From: Pseudomonas sp. ERMR1:02 | Lineage (GTDB): Bacteria; Pseudomonadota; Gammaproteobacteria; Pseudomonadales; Pseudomonadaceae | Assembly (NCBI RefSeq): GCF_002277815.1 | Contig: NZ_NKJI01000007.1 | Span: 1-64,000, forward strand | DNA length: 64,000 nt | Direction: 5' to 3' | Shown: positions 27,581-37,289 of the stretch, one piece after another | How positions within the stretch are numbered: the stretch's first letter is position 1 | Layout of the letters: every line of letters starts with the position of its first letter | Notes under the pieces: generated by a model | The model's database searches: none | What the model was told of the DNA's origin: nothing | What the model saw: the letters and a program-made list of their open reading frames with translations, nothing else | Translations under genes and position numbers: made by a program

Positions 27581-28596
27581 GTTTGCAGGTGCGATCACAG
27601 GTTTCGCTCAAACCGTACAACAGTTTTGGCGTGGATGTTCAGGCCCGCCTGTTTGCCGAGGCCCATAGCGACGCAGATGTACGAGAAGCCCTGGTCTACG
27701 CACAGGAGCATGACGTGCCGTTGCTGGTGATTGGCGGTGGCAGCAACTTGCTGCTGACGGCCGATATTTCGTCGCTCGTACTGCGCATGGCCACTCGCGG
27801 GATTCGCGTAGTAAGCGACGACGGCAGCAAAGTGGTGATTGAGGCCGAGGCGGGCGAGCCGTGGCACCCATTCGTGCAACACACTCTGGTGCAGGGACTG
27901 TCAGGCCTGGAAAACCTCAGCCTGATTCCCGGGACGGTTGGCGCGGCACCGATGCAGAACATCGGCGCCTATGGGGTGGAGATCAAGGACGTGTTTGCCG
28001 GCCTGACCGCCCTTGATCGCCAAAGTGGCGAACTGCGCGATTTCACCCTGGAAGAATGTAATTTTGCTTACCGTGACAGCCTGTTCAAACAGGAGTCGGG
28101 GCGTTGGTTGATCCTTCGCGTGCGTTTCACTCTCGACCGCACCGCGCATCTGCATCTGGAATATGGCCCGGTGCGTCAGCGCCTGTCCGAGCAAGGCATC
28201 GAGCATCCGACGGCCAGCGATGTCAGTCAGGCCATTTGTAGTATTCGCAACGAAAAGCTCCCGGACCCGGCGGTGCTCGGTAATGCCGGCAGCTTCTTCA
28301 AGAACCCCTTGGTGTCGGCGGCGCTGGTCGCACAGCTCAAGGGTGAATACCCGGATCTGGTGGCCTACGCGCAACCCGATGGACAAATGAAACTGGCCGC
28401 CGGCTGGCTGATCGAGCGGGCAGGCTGGAAGGGTTTCCGCGAAGCCGATGCGGGCGTGCATAAATTGCAGGCACTGGTGCTAGTCAACTACGGCAGCGCG
28501 ACTGGTCTGCAATTGCTCGACCTCGCGCAGCGCATCCAGAAAGACATTTCAGAACGTTTCCATGTCGACCTGGAAATGGAGCCGAACCGGTATTGA
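27577..28596 (+). CDS. murB: UDP-N-acetylenolpyruvoylglucosamine reductase (type I)
   Basis: A 339-residue FAD enzyme that reduces the enolpyruvyl group to make UDP-MurNAc. The FAD-binding G-G-G-S-N-L-L, the P-G-T-V-G-A-A-P-M-Q-N-I-G-A-Y-G segment and the catalytic-serine motif G-N-A-G-S-F-F-K-N-P are present, and the length fits the E. coli type. It is the last gene of the exbB operon, followed by a strong terminator. Confidence 0.97.
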   Translation: MSLQVRSQVSLKPYNSFGVDVQARLFAEAHSDADVREALVYAQEHDVPLLVIGGGSNLLLTADISSLVLRMATRGIRVVSDDGSKVVIEAEAGEPWHPFVQHTLVQGLSGLENLSLIPGTVGAAPMQNIGAYGVEIKDVFAGLTALDRQSGELRDFTLEECNFAYRDSLFKQESGRWLILRVRFTLDRTAHLHLEYGPVRQRLSEQGIEHPTASDVSQAICSIRNEKLPDPAVLGNAGSFFKNPLVSAALVAQLKGEYPDLVAYAQPDGQMKLAAGWLIERAGWKGFREADAGVHKLQALVLVNYGSATGLQLLDLAQRIQKDISERFHVDLEMEPNRY

Positions 28597-28620
28597 AGCT
28601 AAGCTTTCAAGGCTCAATCC

Positions 28621-28656
28621 AAAGCCCTGCACTGATAAAAAGTGCAGGGCTTTTTT
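28621..28656 (+). terminator. Intrinsic terminator after murB
   Basis: AAGCCCTGCACT pairs with AGTGCAGGGCTT around GATAAA, then TTTTTT. It lies 25 bases after the murB stop. The rest of the gap to 28840 holds no gene and should carry the promoter of the hydroxylase operon. Confidence 0.9.
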
Positions 28657-28840
28657 GTTAATGCTGCGTTAACTTAGCGAGCTAACGATGCAGTGCATTT
28701 TCTCCATCAAAGGCCCGGTGCAGACGTCCCTGTCAGCATAAGAGAGCGCCATTAGCCTGAGTCGATCTGCGTGATGCCAACCGCTGATGTTCCGGCGGCA
28801 GATTGCTCGACCCCATAACCCATACTATGCGGGCGTGCCC

Positions 28841-29311
28841 ATGATTACCCTGAAGCTCAATGGTCAAGACCATCAACTCGACGTTACCGAGGACATGCCG
28901 CTGCTCTGGGCAATCCGTGACGTGGCCGGTTACAACGGCACCAAATTCGGCTGCGGTATGGGCCTGTGCGGTGCCTGCACCATTCATATCGAAGGCGCTC
29001 CGGCGCGTAGTTGCATCACGCCGATCGGCTCGGTTCTCGGGCAGAACGTCACGACCATCGACAACCTGCACGCCGATCCGGTCGGCAAAGTCGTGCAGCA
29101 AGCCTGGCTCGATACGGCCGTAGCTCAATGCGGTTTCTGCCAGGGCGGGCAAATCATGTCCGCAACCGCACTGCTCAAGACCAATCCGAACCCGAGCGAC
29201 GAACAGATCGAAGAGGCGATGGTCGGCAACATCTGCCGTTGTGGCACCTACAACCGCATCAAGACCGCCATCCGCGAGGCATCCACTCACCTGAAGGAGG
29301 CCAAGGCATGA
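28841..29311 (+). CDS. (2Fe-2S) subunit of a molybdenum hydroxylase
   Basis: A 156-residue small subunit with two [2Fe-2S] clusters: plant-ferredoxin-like Cys38, Cys43, Cys46 and Cys58, and helical-domain Cys97, Cys100, Cys132 and Cys134 (C-G-F-C ... C-R-C). This is the IorA / aldehyde oxidase small-subunit type. It passes electrons from the molybdenum centre of the large subunit. ATG 28841 fits the family start M-I-T-L-K-L-N-G; an in-frame start 18 codons upstream has no ribosome site. It overlaps the large-subunit ATG by ATGA. Confidence 0.94.
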   Translation: MITLKLNGQDHQLDVTEDMPLLWAIRDVAGYNGTKFGCGMGLCGACTIHIEGAPARSCITPIGSVLGQNVTTIDNLHADPVGKVVQQAWLDTAVAQCGFCQGGQIMSATALLKTNPNPSDEQIEEAMVGNICRCGTYNRIKTAIREASTHLKEAKA

Positions 29312-31629
29312 GCCAGATACCGAATGATTTCGCCCTGAGCAACCTCAGCCGCCGTGGTTTCCTCAAGGGCGTCGGCGCTGCGGGTGCGTTGGTGGTCGCC
29401 GCGAGTTGGGGCTGGCAAGATGCGTTTGCCGAAGAGAAAGAGAAGAAATTCGGCGCCGAAGGTATGCCCCACGGCTGGGTCGATGATCCTAAGGTTTACG
29501 TCAGCATCGCTACCGATGGCACAGTAACTGTGGTTTGCAACCGCTCGGAAATGGGCCAGGGCGTACGCACCAGCCTGACCATGGTTGTGGCCGACGAACT
29601 GGAGGCTGATTGGGCGCGGGTCAAAGTGAAACAGGCGCCGGGCGATGAGGTACGTTTCGGCAACCAGGACACCGACGGTTCACGCAGCATGCGCCATTGG
29701 TACGAGCCGATGCGTCGTTGCGGTGCCGCTGCGCGGACCATGCTGGAACAGGCCGCTGCCGACCAGTGGAAAGTGCCTGTCGGTGAATGCCATGCGCAAC
29801 TGCATAAAGTCATCCACACACCTTCCGGTCGTGAACTGGACTACGGTGCACTGGCCGCCGCTGCTGGCGCACTGGCCGTACCGGAACGTGACAGCTTGCG
29901 ACTCAAACAAACATCGGAATTCCGCTACATCGGCAAGGAAGGCACCAAGGCCATCGACGGTGACGACATCGTCAACGGTCGTGCCGTGTATGGCGCCGAT
30001 GTGCATTTCGACGGCATGCTGTTCGCCACGATTGCCCGGCCAGCGGTGTATGGCGGCACGGTCAAAAGTTTCGATGCTTCGGCGGCGATGAAAGTCCCGG
30101 GCGTGGTCAAGGTCGTGCAGATCGAGAGCCGTCCGCTGCCATCGGAGTTTCAACCGCTAGGCGGCGTAGCCGTGGTGGCGAACAATACCTGGGCTGCGAT
30201 CAAGGGCCGTGAGGCACTGAAAATCGAATGGGATGACGGTGCCAACGCCAGTTACGACTCGATCGCTTATCGCAAGGAACTGGAAGCCGCTTCCCTGAAA
30301 CCCGGCAAAGTGGTGCGCAATACCGGTGACATCGACGAAGCCATGAGCAGCGCCGACAGCACGCTGGAAGCGTCCTACTACTTGCCGCATTTGTCGCAGT
30401 CGCCGATGGAACCGATGGTCGCCATCGCCCGTTACAAGGATGGCGTGTGCGAAGCCTGGGGCCCGAGTCAGGCGCCGCAAGTCACCCGCACGCGGATTGG
30501 CGAACGCCTGGGGCTGCCATTCGACAACGTCACCTTTAATGTCACCTTGCTCGGCGGTGGTTTCGGTCGTAAGTCCAAGCCTGACTTCATCATCGAGGCG
30601 GCCATCCTGGCCAAGGAATTCCCCGGCATTGCGGTGCGGGTGCAATGGACCCGTGAAGACGACATCCATTGCTCCTACTTCCACACTGTCTCAGCCGAGT
30701 ACCTGAAGGCCAGCCTGAGCAAGGATGGCCTGCCGTCCGGCTGGTTGCACCGTACGGTGGCACCGAGCATCACCGCCTTGTTTGCTTCGGGCATGAACCA
30801 TGAGGCGGCGTTCGAGTTGGGCATGGGTTTCACCAACATGGCCTACGCAATCCCCAATGTGCGCCTGGAGAACCCTGAGGCAACGGTGCACACCCGGGTC
30901 GGCTGGTATCGTTCGGTGTCGAACATCCCTCACGGCTTCGCGATTCAAAGCTTTGTCGACGAGTTAGCGCACAAGGCCAAGGAAGACCCGCTCAAGTACC
31001 AGATCAAGTTGCTCGGCCCAGACCGGCAGGTCGATCCGCGTACCTTGAGTGAAGTATGGAACTACGGCGAATCGCCCGAGCGGTATCCGATCGACACCGC
31101 GCGTTTGCGCACGGTGCTGGAAACCGCCGCCAAAGCATCCGGTTGGGGACGCGAGTTGCCGAAGGGCCGAGGCCTGGGCCTGGCAGTGCATTACAGCTTT
31201 GTGACCTACGTGGCGGCGGTGATCGAGGTCGAAGTCAAAGATGATGGCACGTTGATCGTGCACAAGGCTGACATCGCTGTGGATTGCGGGCCGCAGATTA
31301 ACCCCGAACGAATTCGTGCTCAGTTCGAGGGCGCCTGCGTCATGGGTCTGGGCAACGCGGTGCTGGGCGAAATCAGTTTCAAGGACGGCAAGGTCCAGCA
31401 GGACAACTTCCACATGTACGAAGTAGCGCGCATGTCCCTGGCGCCGAAGGAAGTCGCCGTGCATCTGGTCACTCCACCGGGCAACGTTCCGTTGGGAGGT
31501 GTCGGCGAGCCAGGCGTGCCGCCGATTGCTCCGGCACTGTGCAACGCGATTTTCGCCGCCACCGGCAAACGCATCCGTGTCTTGCCGGTTCGTTACCAGC
31601 TGCAAGGCTGGAATAAGGCCGAAGCCTGA
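29308..31629 (+). CDS. Molybdopterin-binding large subunit, IorB-type, Tat-exported
   Basis: A 773-residue molybdopterin subunit of the xanthine dehydrogenase superfamily, isoquinoline 1-oxidoreductase branch. An N-terminal twin-arginine signal S-R-R-G-F-L-K-G (Arg15, Arg16) with a hydrophobic stretch to A-F-A at about 41 targets the complex to the periplasm, with the small subunit carried along. G-G-G-F-G-R-K and the C-terminal [10 protein letters not shown] motif with the likely catalytic Glu lie in the cofactor domains. The substrate is probably an aldehyde or N-heterocycle. A cytochrome c subunit, common for this branch, is not in the operon. Confidence 0.93.
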   Translation: MSQIPNDFALSNLSRRGFLKGVGAAGALVVAASWGWQDAFAEEKEKKFGAEGMPHGWVDDPKVYVSIATDGTVTVVCNRSEMGQGVRTSLTMVVADELEADWARVKVKQAPGDEVRFGNQDTDGSRSMRHWYEPMRRCGAAARTMLEQAAADQWKVPVGECHAQLHKVIHTPSGRELDYGALAAAAGALAVPERDSLRLKQTSEFRYIGKEGTKAIDGDDIVNGRAVYGADVHFDGMLFATIARPAVYGGTVKSFDASAAMKVPGVVKVVQIESRPLPSEFQPLGGVAVVANNTWAAIKGREALKIEWDDGANASYDSIAYRKELEAASLKPGKVVRNTGDIDEAMSSADSTLEASYYLPHLSQSPMEPMVAIARYKDGVCEAWGPSQAPQVTRTRIGERLGLPFDNVTFNVTLLGGGFGRKSKPDFIIEAAILAKEFPGIAVRVQWTREDDIHCSYFHTVSAEYLKASLSKDGLPSGWLHRTVAPSITALFASGMNHEAAFELGMGFTNMAYAIPNVRLENPEATVHTRVGWYRSVSNIPHGFAIQSFVDELAHKAKEDPLKYQIKLLGPDRQVDPRTLSEVWNYGESPERYPIDTARLRTVLETAAKASGWGRELPKGRGLGLAVHYSFVTYVAAVIEVEVKDDGTLIVHKADIAVDCGPQINPERIRAQFEGACVMGLGNAVLGEISFKDGKVQQDNFHMYEVARMSLAPKEVAVHLVTPPGNVPLGGVGEPGVPPIAPALCNAIFAATGKRIRVLPVRYQLQGWNKAEA

Positions 31630-32612
31630 TGGACAGCGCCGATCTGAATGTCCTGCGTAGCGTGCTGGAATGGCGCCGCGCCGGTCAGCGGGTGGTGTTG
31701 TACAGCGTGGTCCAGACCTGGGGTACCGCGCCCCGGGCACCTGGCGCCATGCTCGCGCTACGCGAAGATGGCGTGGTGATTGGCTCGGTGTCCGGTGGTT
31801 GTGTCGAGGATGACCTGATTGCGCGGTTGCATGACGGTCGGATTCCGGCTGACGGACCGCCGGTGCAACTGATTACCTACGGCGTGACCCGCGAGGAAGC
31901 GGCCCGCTTCGGTTTGCCGTGCGGTGGCACCTTGCGTTTGACCGAGGAGCGTGTCGGCGACCCGGCATGGGTCGCCGAATTGCTGGCGCGCTGCGAGGAT
32001 CACCAAATCGTGGCGCGTTCGCTTGATATTGCGACGGGTGAAGTGGTTTTACAGTCGGCCGACAAGACGGATTTGCTGACTTTCGATGGCAAGACGCTAC
32101 GGGCCATTTATGGCCCGCGTTGGCGCTTGTTGCTGATCGGGGCGGGGCAACTGTCCCGTTATGTCGCCGAAATGGCCCGTCTGCTGGATTTCGAAGTACT
32201 GATCTGCGATCCGCGAAGCGAGTTCGTCTACGGTTGGGAGGAGCAGCACGGCCGATTTGTCTCGGGCATGCCCGACGAGGCGGTGCTGAACATCAAGACT
32301 GACGAGCGCACGGCCATTGTCGCTCTGACTCATGACCCGCGACTGGATGACATGGCTCTGCTCACGGCGCTTGATTCCAGGGCTTTCTATGTCGGTGCGC
32401 TAGGCTCTCGGATCAACAGCCAGAAAAGGCGGGACGATTTGGCTCAACTAGGCTTGTCACAACAGGCCATCGATCGGCTGCACGGCCCGATCGGCCTGCA
32501 CATCGGCAGCCACAGCCCGGCGGAAATCGCCTTGTCGCTGATGGCCGAGATTGTGGCGATCAAGAATGGTGTTGAGCTGAAACAGAAAAAGCAGTTGCGG
32601 GAGAGCGTATGA
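31629..32612 (+). CDS. XdhC/CoxI-family maturation protein
   Basis: A 327-residue accessory protein that binds and sulfurates the molybdenum cofactor before insertion. The N-terminal XdhC domain has S-G-G-C-V-E-D-D near residue 60 and G-L-P-C-G-G-T near 98; the C-terminal Rossmann part has L-L-I-G-A-G-Q-L-S and A-L-G-S-R near 258. The ATG overlaps the large-subunit stop (TGATG), and its stop overlaps the next ATG. Confidence 0.92.
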   Translation: MDSADLNVLRSVLEWRRAGQRVVLYSVVQTWGTAPRAPGAMLALREDGVVIGSVSGGCVEDDLIARLHDGRIPADGPPVQLITYGVTREEAARFGLPCGGTLRLTEERVGDPAWVAELLARCEDHQIVARSLDIATGEVVLQSADKTDLLTFDGKTLRAIYGPRWRLLLIGAGQLSRYVAEMARLLDFEVLICDPRSEFVYGWEEQHGRFVSGMPDEAVLNIKTDERTAIVALTHDPRLDDMALLTALDSRAFYVGALGSRINSQKRRDDLAQLGLSQQAIDRLHGPIGLHIGSHSPAEIALSLMAEIVAIKNGVELKQKKQLRESV

Positions 32613-33198
32613 GTGAGCCTGTCGGTGTCATCGTTCTGGCGGCGGGGCAGGGCAGTCGGTTTCGACAGGTCGCGGGCGATGAAAAGGACAAGTTGCTGGC
32701 GGACTGTACAGGGCGTGATGGCGCCATCCGTTCGGTGATTGAGCACGTGCTGGTGAGTTTGCCGGCCGCACTGGGCAAGCGTGTACTGGTGACTACCGCG
32801 GATCGCCCGCAAGTCATCCGTATGGCCAAGGCCTATGGCTGCGAGATCGCGTTGGTCGAGTCGACCGGAATGGGTGACAGCATTGCGGCCGGGGTGGCGG
32901 CGTGTGCGCAGCTCAATGGCTGGTTGATGGTGTTGGGGATATGCCGTTCATCCTGTCATCAAGCATTGAACAAATCGTGGCGCAAGTCACCGATGGGTGC
33001 ATCAGTGTGCCGGTGCAGGGTGGCGAATATGGGCATCCGGTGGGGTTTGGGCGCAGTTTTGGTCCGGGGTTGTTGGCGTTATCGGGTGATCGTGGGGCCA
33101 AGCCGCTGTTTGCGCAGGGGCGGGTGATTGAAGTCTCGGTGGATGATCCCGGTGTGTTGTGGGATGTAGATGTGCCGCAGGCCTTAGTGTTTGTCTGA
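32609..33198 (+). CDS. MocA-like molybdenum cofactor nucleotidyltransferase (frameshifted as given)
   Basis: With one G restored at 32935-32938 (TTGGGGAT to TTGGGGGAT) this is a 196-residue MobA/MocA-like NTP transferase: L-A-A-G-Q-G-S-R-F near residue 11, then G-D-M-P-F-I at the break, and G-H-P-V-G-F-G followed by D-V-D-V-P-Q-A near the end. It would add CMP (or GMP) to molybdopterin for the hydroxylase encoded by the same operon. As written the frame is lost after residue 109 and the open part stops at 33127 in a wrong frame. It is fourth gene of the operon. Confidence 0.88.
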
Positions 33199-33202
33199 TA
33201 CA

Positions 33203-33298
33203 CCGCCTTCGCGGGCAAGCCTCGCTCCTACAGGTTTTTTTGTTCACATAATCAGCGAGCAAGACAAATCCTGTAGGAGCGAGGCTTGCCCGCGAAGA
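33203..33298. repeat. REP inverted pair, GAGGCTTGCCCG type
   Basis: CCTTCGCGGGCAAGCCTCGC with TCCTACAGG is mirrored by CCTGTAGGAGCGAGGCTTGC with CCGCGAAG. It lies between the convergent hydroxylase operon and rne. Confidence 0.85.
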
Positions 33299-33326
33299 AC
33301 GATAACGCGCTCTCCCCGCTTCACAT

Positions 33327-33366
33327 AAAAAAAGCCCCACCAGGGTTCACCAGGCGGGGCTTTTTA
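33327..33366. terminator. Bidirectional terminator downstream of rne
   Basis: GCCCC-ACC-AGG and CC-AGG-C-GGGGC form a stem flanked by AAAAAAA and TTTTT, 15 bases after the rne stop on the minus strand. Confidence 0.82.
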
Positions 33367-33380
33367 ATTGGCTGATGGAA

Positions 33381-36300
33381 TCAGACGAGAGGTTTAGGCT
33401 CGTGTTCTTTTTCCTGGGCCTGTTCGTGTTGCTCTGCCGCTTCCTGAACGGAGCGCGGTGCTTCGTGGATCACGGACTGAGCTGGCTCTGCAGCAACTTC
33501 GACAGCCGGGGCAGGTGCTGCCTCGACTGCATCAGCAACAACCACTTCAGCCGGAGCAGCAGCGGCAGCCAGTTCGGCTTCCTTCTGCAGACGCTCTTCT
33601 TCACGCTTGCGACGACGCACTTCACGTGGGTCGTTCGGCGCGCGGCCACTTGGCGTCAGCGCGCTGACAGTGGCGGCTTCGACCACTGGAGCAGGCTTTT
33701 CGGCAACAACCGGCACTTCAACCACAGGAGCAGGCTCGGCAGCGGCAACCACTGGCTCGGAGACCATCGCTTCAGCCACTTCGGCTTCGGCGGCTGGCGC
33801 CGGTACAGCTTCGGCAGCGGCTGGCTCGGCAACCCAGTTGAACGCAGTTTGCTCTTCGCGAACTTCACGAACGGCTTCAGTCACGGTTTCGACCACTGGT
33901 TCTGCGGCAACCACTGGTTCAGCGACGGCGGCTGGCTCAGCGGCAGCTTCAACCACAGGCTGTGCCTCAGGCGCTGGTGCCAGTTCGATTTCCGGCGATG
34001 CGGTGGCTTCGACCGGCGTTGTCGCTTCAACGACTGGCGCTTCGACTGGAGCAGTTTCCAGAGTGGCGGCAGTGGCACGTTCTGCTTGCTCGTTGGCTTG
34101 TGCTTCGGCCGGAGCACTGATCACGGAGCTGGCAACCGCAGCGGTCACAGCCAGGCCAGCGGCCAGATCGGCAGCGCTTGGCGCTTCGCTGGTTTCGTTG
34201 CCTTCGCCGGACTCGGACTCATCTGAACCTTCGATCACGTTGCCATTGGCATCACGTTGACGCTCACGACGGTTGCTGCGACGACGCTGGCCGCGGGAGC
34301 GGCGGCGTGGGCGATCGCCTTCGGCGCCGTCCTGGCCTTCTTCAAGCAGTTGCTCTTCGTTGGTTGGCAGCTCTTCTTCGGCAACGGCAGTAACGGCAGT
34401 AACGGCAGCAGCGGCTTGCTCGGCGCGCGGTTGACGTTCTTCACGTGGTGGGCGTGGAGCACGCTCTTCGCGTGGCTGGCGGGCTGGACGTTCTTCAGCG
34501 GTAGTGTCGGCTGCCGGAGTGGCATCCAGAGGCTCGCGCAGTTCACGTACGCGCTCTTCACGCTCGCCGCGTGGCTTGCGATCTTCACGCGGGGCGCGCG
34601 GTGCACGTTCTTCACGCGGAGCACGAGGTGCGCGTTCTTCGCGAGCTACCGCTGGAGTTTCTTCACGGGCTTCGCGTGGCTGACGCTCTTCGCGTGGCTC
34701 ACGTGGTGCGCGCTCTTCACGCGGTGCACGTTCTTCGCGAGGCTTGCGATCTTCATCGCGGCGACCGTTACGGCTGCGGCTCTGCTGGCGACCGTTGCGA
34801 CGCTCTTCGTTGCGAGCCGGACGCTCGGCAGCCGGTTTTTCGACCACGACCGGAGCAGCAGGCTCTTCCTTGGTGGCGAACAGGCTGACCAGCGTTTTTA
34901 CCAGGCCTTTGAACAGGCTTGGCTCTGGTGCGGCGACGACCGGTGCGACCACCGGAGCAGCGACTTCACTCGGAACCGGAGCATTGGCGCGGGCCGGAGC
35001 AGTCTTGACCGCAGCTTCCTGACGAACCAGGGTGCGGGTCGCGGCGGCTGGCTGGACTTCTTCCACTTCGGCAGCGGCAGCGGCGAGTTCGTAGCTGGAC
35101 TGGTTGGTGGCAGCTTCCGGACTGTCATCGCGCAGACGCTGAACTTCGAAGTGCGGCGTTTCGAGGTGATCGTTCGGCAGAATGACGATGCGGGCACGTG
35201 TGCGCAGTTCGATCTTGGTGATCGAATTGCGTTTTTCGTTAAGCAGGAACGCGGCCACCGGGATCGGCACCTGAGCACGTACTTCTGCAGTGCGGTCTTT
35301 CAGGGCTTCTTCTTCGATCAGGCGCAGGATTGCCAGCGACAGCGATTCAACATCACGGATGATGCCGGTGCCGCTGCAGCGTGGGCAAACGATACCGCTG
35401 CTTTCACCCAGGGATGGGCGCAGGCGCTGACGGGACATTTCCAGCAGGCCGAAGCGCGAGATGCGGCCGACTTGCACGCGAGCGCGGTCGGCTTCCAGGC
35501 ATTCGCGGACTTTCTCTTCCACGGCGCGCTGGTTCTTGGCAGGGGTCATGTCGATGAAGTCGATGACGATCAGGCCGCCGATGTCGCGCAGGCGCAACTG
35601 ACGGGCGATTTCTTCGGCGGCTTCAAGGTTGGTCTGCAGAGCGGTTTCTTCGATGTCGCTGCCTTTGGTAGCGCGCGCCGAGTTGATGTCGATGGACACC
35701 AGGGCTTCAGTCGGGTCGATAACGATGGAACCGCCGGAAGGCAGTTCGACGACGCGCTGGAACGCGGTCTCGATCTGACTTTCGATCTGGAAACGGTTGA
35801 ACAGCGGAACGGTGTCTTCGTACAGCTTGATCTTGCTGGCGTACTGCGGCATGACCTGGCGGATGAAGGTTAGGGCTTCGTCCTGGGCTTCGACGCTGTC
35901 GATCAGCACTTCGCCGATGTCCTGGCGCAGGTAATCGCGGATGGCGCGGATGATCACGTTGCTTTCCTGGTAGATCAGGAATGGCGCGGAACGATCCAGC
36001 GAGGCTTCTTTGATGGCGGTCCAGAGTTGCAGCAGGTAATCGAGGTCCCACTGCATTTCTTCGCTGCTGCGGCCCAGGCCGGCAGTGCGCACGATCAGAC
36101 CCATGTCGGCCGGGGCAACCAGACCGTTCAGGGCTTCACGCAGTTCATTGCGCTCTTCGCCTTCGATGCGACGGGAGATACCGCCTGCACGCGGGTTGTT
36201 CGGCATCAGTACCAGGTAACGACCGGCCAGGCTGATGAAGGTGGTCAGGGCTGCGCCCTTGTTGCCACGCTCTTCTTTTTCGACCTGAACGATGACTTCC

Positions 36301-36587
36301 TGGCCTTCGCTCAGGACGTCCTTGATGTTGACGCGGCCTTCGGGGGCTTTCTTGAAGTATTCGCGGGAGATTTCTTTGAGGGGCAGGAAGCCGTGGCGCT
36401 CAGAGCCGAAATCGACAAAGGCAGCTTCAAGGCTTGGTTCGATGCGAGTAATCCGGCCTTTATAGATGTTGGCTTTCTTTTGCTCGCGTGCACCGGATTC
36501 GATGTCCAGGTCGTAGAGGCGCTGGCCATCTACCAGTGCAACACGCAACTCTTCGGGTTGAGTTGCGTTAATCAGCATTCTTTTCAT
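33381..36587 (-). CDS. rne: Ribonuclease E
   Basis: A 1068-residue endoribonuclease and degradosome scaffold. The catalytic half has the S1 RNA-binding domain (about 35-125), the DNase I-like site with [11 protein letters not shown] and V-I-D-F-I-D-M, and the zinc link C-P-R-C at 401-404. The C-terminal half is disordered: Arg/Glu/Pro-rich repeats of R-E-E-R-A-P type (about 609-719) that should bind RNA, then a long Ala/Val/Glu/Pro-rich tail ending E-P-K-P-L-V. ATG 36587 ([10 protein letters not shown]) is the conserved start. Over 300 bases of upstream sequence may hold a 5' leader used for autoregulation. Confidence 0.97.
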   Translation of the reverse strand: MKRMLINATQPEELRVALVDGQRLYDLDIESGAREQKKANIYKGRITRIEPSLEAAFVDFGSERHGFLPLKEISREYFKKAPEGRVNIKDVLSEGQEVIVQVEKEERGNKGAALTTFISLAGRYLVLMPNNPRAGGISRRIEGEERNELREALNGLVAPADMGLIVRTAGLGRSSEEMQWDLDYLLQLWTAIKEASLDRSAPFLIYQESNVIIRAIRDYLRQDIGEVLIDSVEAQDEALTFIRQVMPQYASKIKLYEDTVPLFNRFQIESQIETAFQRVVELPSGGSIVIDPTEALVSIDINSARATKGSDIEETALQTNLEAAEEIARQLRLRDIGGLIVIDFIDMTPAKNQRAVEEKVRECLEADRARVQVGRISRFGLLEMSRQRLRPSLGESSGIVCPRCSGTGIIRDVESLSLAILRLIEEEALKDRTAEVRAQVPIPVAAFLLNEKRNSITKIELRTRARIVILPNDHLETPHFEVQRLRDDSPEAATNQSSYELAAAAAEVEEVQPAAATRTLVRQEAAVKTAPARANAPVPSEVAAPVVAPVVAAPEPSLFKGLVKTLVSLFATKEEPAAPVVVEKPAAERPARNEERRNGRQQSRSRNGRRDEDRKPREERAPREERAPREPREERQPREAREETPAVAREERAPRAPREERAPRAPREDRKPRGEREERVRELREPLDATPAADTTAEERPARQPREERAPRPPREERQPRAEQAAAAVTAVTAVAEEELPTNEEQLLEEGQDGAEGDRPRRRSRGQRRRSNRRERQRDANGNVIEGSDESESGEGNETSEAPSAADLAAGLAVTAAVASSVISAPAEAQANEQAERATAATLETAPVEAPVVEATTPVEATASPEIELAPAPEAQPVVEAAAEPAAVAEPVVAAEPVVETVTEAVREVREEQTAFNWVAEPAAAEAVPAPAAEAEVAEAMVSEPVVAAAEPAPVVEVPVVAEKPAPVVEAATVSALTPSGRAPNDPREVRRRKREEERLQKEAELAAAAAPAEVVVADAVEAAPAPAVEVAAEPAQSVIHEAPRSVQEAAEQHEQAQEKEHEPKPLV

Positions 36588-37289
36588 GTAGTACCGTCGG
36601 TTTCCGGGCTGCCGGAAACGGCGTTCGGCACACACGACTTCTCATGGTCGGTGTCAGGTGCGTCGGGAGTGGTTGGCCATTCCCGTGTCCAGCGATGTCC
36701 GGCCAATGTGGGCCTGCATCGCGACGTACGCGTCCTGCTTGCTGTGGCTACTTAAGCACTCAGTCAGGAGGAGGAATCAACCGGCGGCTGTGGACGAGAT
36801 GAAGCGTCTTGATAAAGCCTAGTGCTACACAGTCCAGCGGTTGTGCATCTCCACCCTACACGTATCCCTGATAATTCGGGTGCTGCCGCGCGCAGAATCC
36901 GCAGCGGGTTGGCATTTACCGTGAGCTCCGAAAGGGGAGGTCACGCATCATGGCTAATTTAGGCGTTGTTTCCGAAGCGTTCGCTCGGGGTCATTCGCAG
37001 CTGACTGCACTTTGTGAACTGGCCGTGAATATTGGCTCGCGTAGCGAGTGAAAAACTCTGCTTTGCGGCGTGATTCAGGCCTCATGTCACCTGCGCTCGT
37101 TACACCTGAAAACTCCACCGTTACGTAGCGAAAGCCCCGTAGGACGGCCTCGCGTCCTGGTGAATTGCGTTGGTCAGGGCCGGTTTTTGACCGTTGGTCC
37201 GCTGTCCAGGCCGCTTTTGGCGACGTTCGCGACTATAGCAGTAATGATTAAGTGCTTCAATTCCATAAAAAATTGATATCATCCGCGCC
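36588..37289. other. rne-rluC divergent intergenic region
   Basis: A 702-base gap between divergent rne and rluC. Left part: likely 5' leader of rne on the minus strand. Right part: a small plus-strand ORF (36950-37051) with a strong ribosome site inside a hairpin, and a TATCAT at 37277-37282 that could be the rluC -10. I see no tRNA, insertion element or REP. The region is long for this genome and is the best place in the window for an uncharted leader RNA. Confidence 0.5.
36950..37051 (+). CDS. Possible 33-residue small protein upstream of rluC
   Basis: ATG 36950 to TGA 37051 encodes 33 residues (M-A-N-L-G-V-V-S-E-A-F-A-R-G-H ... G-S-R-S-E). A strong GGGGAGG lies 9 bases before the ATG. 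That ribosome site is the 3' arm of a hairpin, GTGAGCTCC/GGAGGTCAC, with a GAAA-containing loop (36921-36944), so translation could be switchable. No domain or membrane segment is recognised. It may be a leader peptide for rluC, a small protein, or chance; conservation was not tested. Confidence 0.35.
   Translation: MANLGVVSEAFARGHSQLTALCELAVNIGSRSE

Noticed and set aside
29011..29307. Start of the molybdenum large subunit 99 codons upstream of 29308
   Set aside because: That extension overlaps the FeS subunit gene in another frame. The ATG at 29308 with GGAGG upstream is followed directly by a Tat signal, so it is the true start.
34257..35873. 538-codon plus-strand open frame opposite rne
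   Set aside because: Composition (Phe, Trp, Ala, Leu-rich) mirrors the Glu/Arg-rich rne repeats read backwards; no ribosome site. It is a shadow of rne.
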